DNA of 64,000 nt, from positions 248,001 to 312,000 of the forward strand of contig NZ_JAUCBM010000004.1 of the NCBI RefSeq assembly GCF_030362795.1, in the 5' to 3' direction. Position numbers and translations under genes: made by a program. Origin of the DNA: Pseudochrobactrum kiredjianiae. Lineage in GTDB: Bacteria > Pseudomonadota > Alphaproteobacteria > Rhizobiales > Rhizobiaceae. This document shows positions 29,421 through 37,574 of the stretch, piece by piece. Position 1 is the stretch's first letter; the number at the start of each line of letters is the position of its first letter. Below the pieces are notes generated by a model. The model did not search any database. It was given only the letters and a program-made list of their open reading frames with translations, and was not told where the DNA came from.

Positions 29421-29468
29421 GCATTATCCAACGCAAAACCGCTTCGCACTTTTGCTGGAAATGCTATA
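29421..29468. repeat. Dispersed repeat family A, tail copy
   Basis: CGCATTATCCAACGCAAAAC (29421-29440) continues CGCTTCGCACTTTTGCTGG and ends AATGCT. It resembles the tails at 1791 (CCGGTTCCCACTTTTCCTG) and 61876, and its first part matches the copy near 47550 (CGCATTATCCCGACG). It abuts the end of the GumC-like gene. Confidence 0.65.
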
Positions 29469-29477
29469 AGTCAGCCC

Positions 29478-31736
29478 TTACGCGTGCGGAACCATCAGAA
29501 TGGTCACATCTTCCTGACCTGCCTCATGGAAAGCCAGCGCGGTTTGCGCTACAATCTGATCTTCACTGTCAAACACATTCATCACGAAAAGCGATGCGTC
29601 ACTATCGAGATTAAGTGCCTGCTCAGCTGTTGATGCACCGATTTCCACCAGCACAAAATCATAGGCTGTTTCCAGTGCTTCAAAAATCACGGGCAGCCGT
29701 TCGGCCTCTGCCATTGCTGCTTTCGGGTCAGAAAGACCCGTCGGAATAACATCCGCGTCAGAATAAAGATCGCCGTGAATAATATCAGTGAACTGCTTCA
29801 CATTGAGCAGCAGGTCAGTAATGCCTGCAGGTTTACCACCGTCGAGCATGGCCTGACCAATGGCTCCGCTACCAGTCATATCCATCAGCAGCACCCGCAG
29901 ACTGCGATCTGCCAACTCACGCAGCAAATGCACACTCCCCGCTGAACCGGCATCACCCTCCGGCGAAATCAGGATAATGCGACGGCGCTCTTGCAGCATT
30001 AAACGGCTGGCAATCGCAGCAACACCATTTGGCGCATAAATATCATCGGTTTCAGCAACGACCTCAGCTGCCACGTTCTCAGATACTGTGTAGCTGTCAT
30101 AAATACGCTGAATTGTTTCGACATCAATTTCAGGACGGGCCATCGGACGCTCAATCATCTCATCATTCGCTACAACAGGCTCAGATACCGGCTGCGCAAT
30201 CAGTTTATCATCAATCTGTGCGATTCTATTATGTGCGGGGGCAAAATTTTGTGTGGTGCGACTATCTTCATCACCCCAGATATTTTGTCCCCTGACAGTT
30301 CTGTCAGGACTTGCCGTCAAAGCGCGACCACTGAAAAGCTCACGCAACAGCACAAAAACCGACAGCAGTAACAGAGCAGCAACAAAGCTCATGCCGACCA
30401 TTGGCAGAACTTTAGGAAAATACGGCGCGCCTGCAACTGTTGCTTCAGAGAAAATACGCGCATCAGCAGGCTGATCAACACGATCCGCACGGCTAGAAGC
30501 CTCACGGAAACGTGCCAGATACGTTTGTAACAGGTCACGCTGGGCAGCGGCTTCACGCTCCAATGCCCGTAGTTCAACTTCCTTACTGCCAGCTTCTGCC
30601 GCTTGTGCTTTTAAGCGGTTCAACTCGCGCGTCTGCTCCTGCTCAAGACTGCGGGCAGTATTCACCTCATTATCGAGGCTCTTGAGAATCGTATTCCCTT
30701 CTTGCCGAATCTGCCGGTCGAGATCAGCCAGCTGCGCACGCAAGCCCTGAAGGCGCGGATGCCCGTCGAGCAATGTGGTCGACAGATTGGCAATCTCAGC
30801 CATCAAAGCACCGCGGCGCTCATTGAGCTGCTGCATGATGCCTGAGGACATTACCTCCGGCAAACTATTGACCGAAACACCCTTTTTGAGTGCAGCGCGA
30901 ATGCTTTCAGCTTTGGCCTCACTCGCGGCACGCTGCGCTTTTAAACGCGAAAGTTCCGACGAGATATCGGACATCTGCTGTGTCGCAAGAGAGGTATTAT
31001 TACTGGTATTGAGCAAGTCCGTAGCCGCACGGAAATCCGCAATTTTGCTTTCCGCTTCACGAACCTTTTTGGTCAGCTGATCGATTTCCGGTGCCAGCCA
31101 GCCTGTTGCATCACCCGTCAGCTGACGCTTGGCTGCAACCTGTGTGGCAATATATTCATCCGCGATTTTATTGGCCACATCGGCAGCAATCTGCGGATTT
31201 TTCGCAGAAAATTCAACGACAATCACCCGTGAACCGGTCACAGTATAGACCTGCAAATTCTCACGCATGCGGGTGAGTACCTGCTCCGACACCGGAATAG
31301 TGCGCGGATCAGGGCGCAGCCCCAGCATCACCAGCACCTGCTTTATCGGCGACGCGGTTTTCGGATAGAATTCTGCGTAATCAGCTAGTTTCAGATCAGT
31401 TGCAACTTTCGCCAGCACCTGCGCGGAGCCAATCAATTCGACCTGCGACTTTACAGCCTCAGAATCCAGCAGCGGGCGATCATTATCTGATACAGCATTC
31501 GGGCGCGTGAAAACCGATTCACGCGTTTCAATCAGAATACGCGCTTCAGAGCGATAATAAGGCGTCAGAAATTGCGCCACACCCCATGTCAGCACGGCAA
31601 ATAAGATCGCCCCCAGCACTATAAACAGCCAGTTGCGTTTCAGAGCTGCAAAGAGCGCTCCGATATCAATATCCGCATTTTCCGCTGTCTCGCGCATAAC
31701 TGAACCGACCCCAATACTCCTGAACAGAGCTGACAT
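29478..31736 (-). CDS. Exopolysaccharide chain-length/tyrosine-kinase-like protein (GumC/ExoP type)
   Basis: Inner-membrane polysaccharide co-polymerase. A first membrane helix (about 36-58) is followed by a Wzz domain, a long coiled-coil periplasmic region and a second helix near 440-460 (VLPMVGMSFVAALLLLSVFVL). The cytoplasmic C-terminal domain resembles a BY-kinase but is degenerate. The Walker A region reads SPEGDAGSAGSV without the GK[ST], Walker B lacks the aspartate (VLVEIGAS), and no tyrosine cluster ends the protein. It is probably a structural regulator rather than a kinase. Start uncertain: 31736 as given, or ATG 31697. Confidence 0.85.
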   Translation of the reverse strand: MSALFRSIGVGSVMRETAENADIDIGALFAALKRNWLFIVLGAILFAVLTWGVAQFLTPYYRSEARILIETRESVFTRPNAVSDNDRPLLDSEAVKSQVELIGSAQVLAKVATDLKLADYAEFYPKTASPIKQVLVMLGLRPDPRTIPVSEQVLTRMRENLQVYTVTGSRVIVVEFSAKNPQIAADVANKIADEYIATQVAAKRQLTGDATGWLAPEIDQLTKKVREAESKIADFRAATDLLNTSNNTSLATQQMSDISSELSRLKAQRAASEAKAESIRAALKKGVSVNSLPEVMSSGIMQQLNERRGALMAEIANLSTTLLDGHPRLQGLRAQLADLDRQIRQEGNTILKSLDNEVNTARSLEQEQTRELNRLKAQAAEAGSKEVELRALEREAAAQRDLLQTYLARFREASSRADRVDQPADARIFSEATVAGAPYFPKVLPMVGMSFVAALLLLSVFVLLRELFSGRALTASPDRTVRGQNIWGDEDSRTTQNFAPAHNRIAQIDDKLIAQPVSEPVVANDEMIERPMARPEIDVETIQRIYDSYTVSENVAAEVVAETDDIYAPNGVAAIASRLMLQERRRIILISPEGDAGSAGSVHLLRELADRSLRVLLMDMTGSGAIGQAMLDGGKPAGITDLLLNVKQFTDIIHGDLYSDADVIPTGLSDPKAAMAEAERLPVIFEALETAYDFVLVEIGASTAEQALNLDSDASLFVMNVFDSEDQIVAQTALAFHEAGQEDVTILMVPHA

Positions 31737-32023
31737 GGTAAATCGTCAAGGTAACTATAGCGTTAAATTACCAAAAATCAGCCACCCTCTTCTGCCGCGT
31801 AGATTCAAATCTTTACTTTAGAAGATTGTATTTTATGACAATTTTGTTCCGTAGCTTGAATTATTATAACCGCCTTTACGCCATATTAACCCTAATAATT
31901 CAATAATCGCACTCAGTCTAAGGCTGCTCCGTTCCAACTGGCGCGCCGATTATTGAAGTTATGCGCGACAACTAGCTTTATGCAGCCGAAAAATGCTGAA
32001 AGCGGTATGAGGATAAGAGCAGA
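31737..32023. other. Divergent promoter region of the exopolysaccharide locus
   Basis: A/T-rich gap between the leftward GumC-like gene and the rightward export gene. Both need promoters here. I see no clear sigma-70 boxes or operator repeats. Confidence 0.4.
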
Positions 32024-32587
32024 ATGAAAACACAAGTTTTTATGGCAGCTTTGGGGATAACCGGCCTGATCCTTTCAGGTTGCTCCAGCTATCAGCCTGC
32101 TCCGCCCGCTTTTCATGAAGCTCTCAACCAGCCTTATATTCTAGGCTCCGGTGATCGCCTGCGTATTACAGTGTTTGAACAGACAGGTCTCAGCAATACT
32201 TATTCGGTTGACCAGTCCGGCTATATTGCTTTTCCGCTGGTTGGCAGCATTCCTGCCCGTGGCAAAACTGCAAAGCAGCTTGAAACGGCAATCGCCGCGA
32301 AATTGCGCGGCGGCTATATCCGCAATCCTGATGTCAGCGTGGAAATCGACCGTTATCGCCCTGTCTTCATTATGGGTGAAGTCGGCGGCGCCGGACAATA
32401 TTCCTATGTACCGGGCATGACGGCTCAGACCGCAATTGCGGCTTCTGGCGGTTTCACGCCACGTGCCAATCAGGAAAGCGTTGACATTACCCGCCAGATT
32501 AACGGTAAGATCTTTACCGGACGTGTGCGTATTACCGACCCTATTCTGCCAGGCGATACCATTTATGTCCGTGAACGGCTATTCTGA
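32024..32587 (+). CDS. Polysaccharide export lipoprotein (Wza/ExoF-like)
   Basis: A 187-residue outer-membrane export protein. The lipobox LSGC puts the lipidated cysteine at 20. The Poly_export domain YILGSGDRLRITVFEQTGLS follows, then an SLBB-type segment (VFIMGEVGGAGQYSYVPGMT). It ends soon after the SLBB, like the shorter members without a C-terminal helix. It faces the GumC-like gene across a shared promoter region, a standard pairing. Confidence 0.9.
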   Translation: MKTQVFMAALGITGLILSGCSSYQPAPPAFHEALNQPYILGSGDRLRITVFEQTGLSNTYSVDQSGYIAFPLVGSIPARGKTAKQLETAIAAKLRGGYIRNPDVSVEIDRYRPVFIMGEVGGAGQYSYVPGMTAQTAIAASGGFTPRANQESVDITRQINGKIFTGRVRITDPILPGDTIYVRERLF

Positions 32588-32606
32588 TAAGAAAATGGGT
32601 GAGATT

Positions 32607-32711
32607 ACAGCATAATTCTTTAAACCTGAATCCGTTTCAGGAAAAATTATGCTGTATATATAAAGAGTTAGAGCGACCTTTGTGCATCCAAGAGGACGCA
32701 CGACGCTCTAA
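32607..32711. repeat. Dispersed intergenic repeat, family C, copy 1
   Basis: A hairpin ACAGCATAATT...AAATTATGCTGT (32607-32655) is followed by a short linker and a second unit TTAGAGCGACCTTTGTGC...GACGCTCTAA (32668-32711). The second unit has inverted ends TTAGAGCG/CGCTCTAA-like. Further copies lie at 39551 and 57536. Confidence 0.8.
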
Positions 32712-32737
32712 TACCCACAAGCTAAGTTGAGGGTGTT

Positions 32738-33883
32738 GTGAAGCAGCAATCTTTGCGGATTATCCATTGCTTCCGCTCGCCTGTTGGCGGCGTGTTCCGG
32801 CACATTCGCGATCTGGCAGCAATGCAAAAGGCTGCCGGTCATCAAGTCGGGGCCATCTGCGAATTATGCGAAGACGGCGCACTGGAACAGGCACAATTCG
32901 CATCACTGCTGCCTGATCTGGCACTGGGGCTGCACCGCATCCCTATCAGTCGCAAAATAGGCCTCAGCGATATTGGCGCTATCCTCGCAACGCATAAATT
33001 ACTCAAACAGCTAGAGCCGGATATTATGCATGGTCACGGCGCTAAAGGCGGCACATATGCCCGCCTTGGCTGTTTCTTAGCGCGTGAAAAGCGCAATCAG
33101 ATTTCCCGCCCGCTACGGTTTTACTCTCCGCATGGCGGCAGCCTGCATTTTGATGCCACATCCCTTGCAGGCAAAGTCATGTTCACCGCCGAGCGTTGGC
33201 TGGAAAATATGACGGACGGCCTGATTTTCGTATCGGCCTATGAAGAAAATACCTATCGCGCCAAAGTCGGTAATCCGCGCTGCACCTATGCGGTGATCCG
33301 CAACGGTATTAGCAAAGACGAGTTTGAACCGGTGGATTTGGCTGCTGATGCCGCAGATTTTTTATTCACCGGTATGATGCGCGATTTAAAAGGGCCGGAC
33401 TTGTTCATCCGCGCATTGGCAGAGCTGAATCTCGCAGCAAAAGCCGGCAACCGCCCGCCGGTTACCGGCACTATGGTCGGTGATGGCCCGCAAAAACAGC
33501 AATACCAAGCCTTGGCTGAACAATTGGGCTTATCGCAGCATATCCGTTTTTATCCGGCGATGCCCGTTCGTGAAGCGCTGGCGCTTGGCCGGATATTTGT
33601 ATTGCCATCGCGCGCTGAATCCTTGCCCTATATTGCACTCGAAGTTCTGGCAGCAGAACGCAGTGTTATTGCGACCCGTGTTGGTGGTTTGGCAGAAATC
33701 TTCGGCGAAGACAGCAATGCATTAAGTAAACCCGATGCAACCGCCATCGCAGCCAAAATGCATGAAGCATTGACCGATCCGTGCGGTTTCTACGAGAGTA
33801 TGCCTGATCCGCTCCTGCTGCGCTCCTTATTCAGCCGTGAAAATATGGCTGCGGCAGTTGAACAATTCTACAGAAGCTACTAA
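32738..33883 (+). CDS. Glycosyltransferase, GT4 family
   Basis: A 381-residue GT-B fold enzyme adding a sugar to a growing lipid-linked polysaccharide. The N-terminal domain begins IIHCFRSPVGGVFRHIRDLA. In the C-terminal domain the nucleotide-sugar motif E-x7-E is ESLPYIALE, preceded by RIFVLPSRA. It starts with GTG at 32738, with GAGGGT a few bases upstream. Donor and acceptor cannot be deduced. Confidence 0.9.
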   Translation: MKQQSLRIIHCFRSPVGGVFRHIRDLAAMQKAAGHQVGAICELCEDGALEQAQFASLLPDLALGLHRIPISRKIGLSDIGAILATHKLLKQLEPDIMHGHGAKGGTYARLGCFLAREKRNQISRPLRFYSPHGGSLHFDATSLAGKVMFTAERWLENMTDGLIFVSAYEENTYRAKVGNPRCTYAVIRNGISKDEFEPVDLAADAADFLFTGMMRDLKGPDLFIRALAELNLAAKAGNRPPVTGTMVGDGPQKQQYQALAEQLGLSQHIRFYPAMPVREALALGRIFVLPSRAESLPYIALEVLAAERSVIATRVGGLAEIFGEDSNALSKPDATAIAAKMHEALTDPCGFYESMPDPLLLRSLFSRENMAAAVEQFYRSY

Positions 33884-34134
33884 ATTACCCCTGCTCTCAT
33901 AATTAAAATTATGTTGCAGCAAGCAAAGCTGTCGTTTCCATCCAAATAAAAATCAAAATAATCGGCTTTCAGCTATTAAACTAACATTGCGGATACATTT
34001 ACTATCCGGCAACCACGATCTATGAAAAAGCCTGTATATGGCGCGATAATACGAATTGCCTCGCAAAAATAAGAAAATAACAACTCTCATAGCCGATAAA
34101 TTGCATATATTTTCTTGTGAGAGAAATCCCAGAT

Positions 34135-35694
34135 ATGCCGGTAGATCCTATGCGTGAGAAAAAAACCAACGGAAATTTTGACAGGAAGGCGCTGCTGAAG
34201 CAGTCCAACTCCGATCAGCCGCTCGTGCCCGCTGAAAAGGTTGAGCTCAGCCCCCTTGCTATCAAAGTTGCTGCTAAATATCGCAATGAGAGTATCTCTC
34301 CGGCGCTTTTCACCGGATTGATGCGCATATGGGAATTTCTGATTGTTTTTCTCTGTGGCATTGGCGTGTATTTTGCCTATGTCGGCATTCAGGAAGCGCA
34401 TCTCCTTGAATATTTCATGGCAAATACACTGGCCGCCTCGCTCTATGTTATCTTTGCGCAGTTTAGTTCAGGCTATCGCCCGTCAGTTTTGCGTAAACCG
34501 TTTCGCTATCTTGGCCGTTTGATTATCAGCTGGGCAGGTGTTTTTGCGACCATGGCTATTCTGGCCTTTTTGCTGAAAATTTCTGCTGTTTATTCCCGAG
34601 TCTGGTTTGCCGGATTTGCAGTTTCCGGCTTTGTCATTCTTGCGCTGTCTCGTATTCTTGCTGCCAAATTGATGCGTATATTGGCGCGTAGCGGACGTAT
34701 GGAACGCCGTGCTGTGATTGTTGGCGGTGGTCAGAATGCGGAAGATCTTATTCTGGCGCTCAACCAGCAGCCGGATAATGATATTCGCATTTGCGGTATT
34801 TTTGATGATCGCGGCGACCGTCGCTCACCGCCTGTGGTGGCGGGCTATCCAAAACTCGGCAATATTTCCGAACTGATTGAATTCGCCCGCGTTGCCCGCA
34901 TTGATATGCTGATTGTCTCCCTGCCGATTTCGGCAGAAGAGCGTGTTCTGACGTTGATGCAAAAGCTCTGGGTACTGCCGGTTGATATTCGTCTTTCCGC
35001 ACATGCTGCCAATATGCGCCTGCGTCCGCGTGCTTACTCCTATATCGGCTCGGTACCGATGCTGGATATTCTCGACAAGCCGATCAACGATTGGGATGCT
35101 ATCGCCAAGCGTATGTTCGATATCGTGTTTAGCCTGTTCGGGATTGTGCTGTTTTCCCCGATTATGCTGGCGACCGCGATCGCCATTAAACTCGACAGCA
35201 AAGGGCCGGTTATTTTCAAACAAAAGCGTCACGGCTTTAATAATGAAGTGATCAATGTCTGGAAATTCCGTTCCATGTATGTGGATCAGTGTGACCCGAC
35301 CGCAAAATTGGCTGTGACTAAAAATGACAGCCGCGTCACCCGTGTCGGCCGCATCATTCGCAAGACTTCTATTGATGAGTTACCGCAGTTTTTCAACTCC
35401 CTCACCGGCAGTCTCTCATTGGTAGGGCCACGCCCTCATGCCGTCAGCGCCAATTCAAACAACATGCTTTATAATGATGTGGTTGACGGTTATTTCGCAC
35501 GTCACAAGGTGAAACCGGGTGTAACCGGCTGGGCGCAAATCAATGGCTGGCGCGGTGAGATCGACAAGCCGGAAAAAATCGTCATGCGTACAGAATATGA
35601 CCTGAATTATATTGAAAACTGGTCGCTGTGGTTTGATCTGAAAATTCTGTTCCTAACCCCTGTGCGTCTGTTGAACACGGAAAATGCCTATTGA
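34135..35694 (+). CDS. Undecaprenyl-phosphate sugar phosphotransferase (WcaJ/EpsB type)
   Basis: Starts polysaccharide synthesis by moving a sugar 1-phosphate to undecaprenyl phosphate. The N-terminal half has four or five membrane helices and a nucleotide-binding-like CoA/Rossmann domain (RRAVIVGGGQNAEDLI). The C-terminal catalytic domain carries VIFKQKRHGFNN, WKFRSMYVD and the signature RKTSIDELPQFFNSL followed by LSLVGPRPHA. I chose ATG 34135 (519 residues); a GTG at 34117 is equally possible, as neither has a strong ribosome site. Confidence 0.92.
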   Translation: MPVDPMREKKTNGNFDRKALLKQSNSDQPLVPAEKVELSPLAIKVAAKYRNESISPALFTGLMRIWEFLIVFLCGIGVYFAYVGIQEAHLLEYFMANTLAASLYVIFAQFSSGYRPSVLRKPFRYLGRLIISWAGVFATMAILAFLLKISAVYSRVWFAGFAVSGFVILALSRILAAKLMRILARSGRMERRAVIVGGGQNAEDLILALNQQPDNDIRICGIFDDRGDRRSPPVVAGYPKLGNISELIEFARVARIDMLIVSLPISAEERVLTLMQKLWVLPVDIRLSAHAANMRLRPRAYSYIGSVPMLDILDKPINDWDAIAKRMFDIVFSLFGIVLFSPIMLATAIAIKLDSKGPVIFKQKRHGFNNEVINVWKFRSMYVDQCDPTAKLAVTKNDSRVTRVGRIIRKTSIDELPQFFNSLTGSLSLVGPRPHAVSANSNNMLYNDVVDGYFARHKVKPGVTGWAQINGWRGEIDKPEKIVMRTEYDLNYIENWSLWFDLKILFLTPVRLLNTENAY

Positions 35695-36983
35695 CCGCGA
35701 AGGCGCAATATCCGGTTTCCGGAGGTTTTAAACCGCCTGCCCACAACAATCAGCAAGCCGTACTCCCATGGCTTGCGCGATTGTCTCTGGGTACAGGCGT
35801 GTTTTTCAGCGGTTTTGTTCTGTTTGAGCCGGGTCCTTATGAAATTCTGATGCTGGCACTGATGGGGCTGTGGTTGATTTCCGGCCTCAGGCTCAGCATC
35901 CATGCACTCACATTGCTACTGCTGTTTACACTGTTTAATATTGGCGGCGTTCTTTCGATTTTTCAGATGGATGATCTGAAAAAAGCCCCGCTTTATATCG
36001 CAGTTTCTTATTTCCTTGCACTGACTGCGGTATTCTTTGCAGCCGTGACTGAAAGCAATTGGCGAAGATTGCAGCCGCTTTTCACCGGCTATCTGACTGC
36101 CGCCACCATCACCGGTCTGCTGGGTATCGGCGGCTATCTCAATCTGATACCGGCAGCGGATTTGTTTACGCTTTATGGCCGCGCTAAAGGCGCTTTTCAG
36201 GATCCGAATGTCTTCGGCCCTTTTCTTATTCTGCCGATTAATTGGTGCATTTATCAGGTTCTGACCCGTCCATTCAGCAAAAGCCTGCTTTATTGGGCGC
36301 TGTTTCTGATATTAACACTGGCCGTACTACTATCTTTTTCCCGTGCGGCATGGGGCATGTTTGCCATATCTTTGCTGGTCATCCCGTCCATATTGTTCAT
36401 ACGCAGCTCCGACCAACGCTTGCGCGGCAAAATCATTCTCATCAGCGTCACAGTGATTATTCTGCTGGCACTGGCTCTGCTGATTGCGTTACAAATCCCG
36501 CAGATCAGCGATATTTTCTATCAACGTGCCCGTCTTGATCAGGATTACGACAATGCGCGCACAGGGCGATTTGCACGGCATTGGCTGGGACTTCTGCTAT
36601 CAATGGAAGAACCATTTGGTATCGGCCCGTTGGAATTTGGTCCGATGTTCGGCGAAGATACACATAACATCTGGTTGAAAGCACTGCTCGACTATGGCTG
36701 GCTGGGCTTCATCGCCTTTATCATTTTGACAATACTGACGCTCGCTTTTGGCTTTAGGCTGATGCTGCGCGACCGGCCATGGCAGCCCTATCTTCTATGT
36801 AGTTACGTTGCCTTTATCGCTCATATTCTCATCGGCAATGTGATTGATATAGACCATTGGCGGCATTTTTATCTGCTTATTGGTATTATCTGGGGGTGTA
36901 CCGGACTGGAACACCGCTATCAGCAAGAATTGCGCTCACAATCACCACGTATAGTCATTCCGCAAAAGATTTTAGGGAACTAA
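35691..36983 (+). CDS. O-antigen ligase/polymerase-family membrane protein
   Basis: A 430-residue polytopic protein with about eleven hydrophobic segments. It has the Wzy_C loop RTGRFARHWLGLLLSMEEP, then GEDTHNIWLKALLDYGWLGF, typical of ligases and polymerases that handle undecaprenyl-linked glycans. The only reasonable start is TTG 35691, which overlaps the previous stop by four bases (TTGA). It is the last recognisable gene of the locus. Confidence 0.85.
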   Translation: MTAKAQYPVSGGFKPPAHNNQQAVLPWLARLSLGTGVFFSGFVLFEPGPYEILMLALMGLWLISGLRLSIHALTLLLLFTLFNIGGVLSIFQMDDLKKAPLYIAVSYFLALTAVFFAAVTESNWRRLQPLFTGYLTAATITGLLGIGGYLNLIPAADLFTLYGRAKGAFQDPNVFGPFLILPINWCIYQVLTRPFSKSLLYWALFLILTLAVLLSFSRAAWGMFAISLLVIPSILFIRSSDQRLRGKIILISVTVIILLALALLIALQIPQISDIFYQRARLDQDYDNARTGRFARHWLGLLLSMEEPFGIGPLEFGPMFGEDTHNIWLKALLDYGWLGFIAFIILTILTLAFGFRLMLRDRPWQPYLLCSYVAFIAHILIGNVIDIDHWRHFYLLIGIIWGCTGLEHRYQQELRSQSPRIVIPQKILGN

Positions 36984-37030
36984 ACAAACGGTCATCGCGT
37001 TACTCCTTTATAAAAACAAGGAGAACAAAG

Positions 37031-37108
37031 ATGCTGAGAGCCGGTATTTTATGGATGATGGGCGTACCGTTTTTTGTTGTGGTGCTGATCTGGTATTTCT
37101 TCTTCTGA
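37031..37108 (+). CDS. 25-residue small membrane protein
   Basis: A very short frame starting MLRAGILWMMGVP and ending in a run of aromatic and aliphatic residues (WYFFF). AAGGAG lies eight bases before the ATG, one of the best ribosome sites in the window. The product is essentially a single membrane helix. It sits 47 bases after the ligase gene. I do not recognise the family. Too short for most automatic gene calls. Confidence 0.7.
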   Translation: MLRAGILWMMGVPFFVVVLIWYFFF

Positions 37109-37227
37109 TTACACCTGTAGCAATGAACATGTAAGCGCATAGCGCTAAAGCGAAGCATGCGCTTATATGACAGAACCAATGCTCTGATTTTTCTCACAAG
37201 ATTTAATAGTGAATACGGAGAATATAA

Positions 37228-37521
37228 ATGGCTGATAATGCAGACAATGCCCGTCAGGCGATGGAAGAACAAATCGCAGAACTACGTCAGCAGATCGATA
37301 CAATGAGCAAGTCGCTCAAGCAGCGCAGCGAGGAAGCGGCTGAAGAAGCCGGCACCCGTCTCAATCGTGCCGCCTCAACCATCAAGGAACAGGGGCAGGC
37401 AACGGTATCTGCAATCCGTGAAAATCCGGGCACAGCAACGACTATTCTTAGCACGGCTGGTATTGCCGGTTTTGTTCTGGGTTTTCTCGTTGCCAGCTGC
37501 CGTAACGATACACGCTGGTAA
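37228..37521 (+). CDS. DUF883-like (ElaB/YqjD-type) membrane-anchored protein
   Basis: A 97-residue protein. An amphipathic, probably coiled-coil region (EEQIAELRQQIDTMSKSL onward to about residue 65) is followed by ENPGTATTILSTAGIAGFVLG and a short hydrophobic C-terminal helix. Relatives in enterobacteria are inner-membrane, stationary-phase proteins that bind ribosomes; that role is not shown here. A terminator follows directly. Confidence 0.8.
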   Translation: MADNADNARQAMEEQIAELRQQIDTMSKSLKQRSEEAAEEAGTRLNRAASTIKEQGQATVSAIRENPGTATTILSTAGIAGFVLGFLVASCRNDTRW

Positions 37522-37534
37522 AATTGCCAAGTTG

Positions 37535-37567
37535 AACAAAGCTCCGGAAATTTTCCGGAGCTTTGTT
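37535..37567. terminator. Terminator between DUF883-like gene and eptA
   Basis: AACAAAGCTCCGG (37535-37547) pairs with CCGGAGCTTTGTT (37555-37567), with AAA/TTT extending the stem inside. It lies between converging genes and can serve both. Confidence 0.88.
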
Positions 37568-37574
37568 GTATGAA

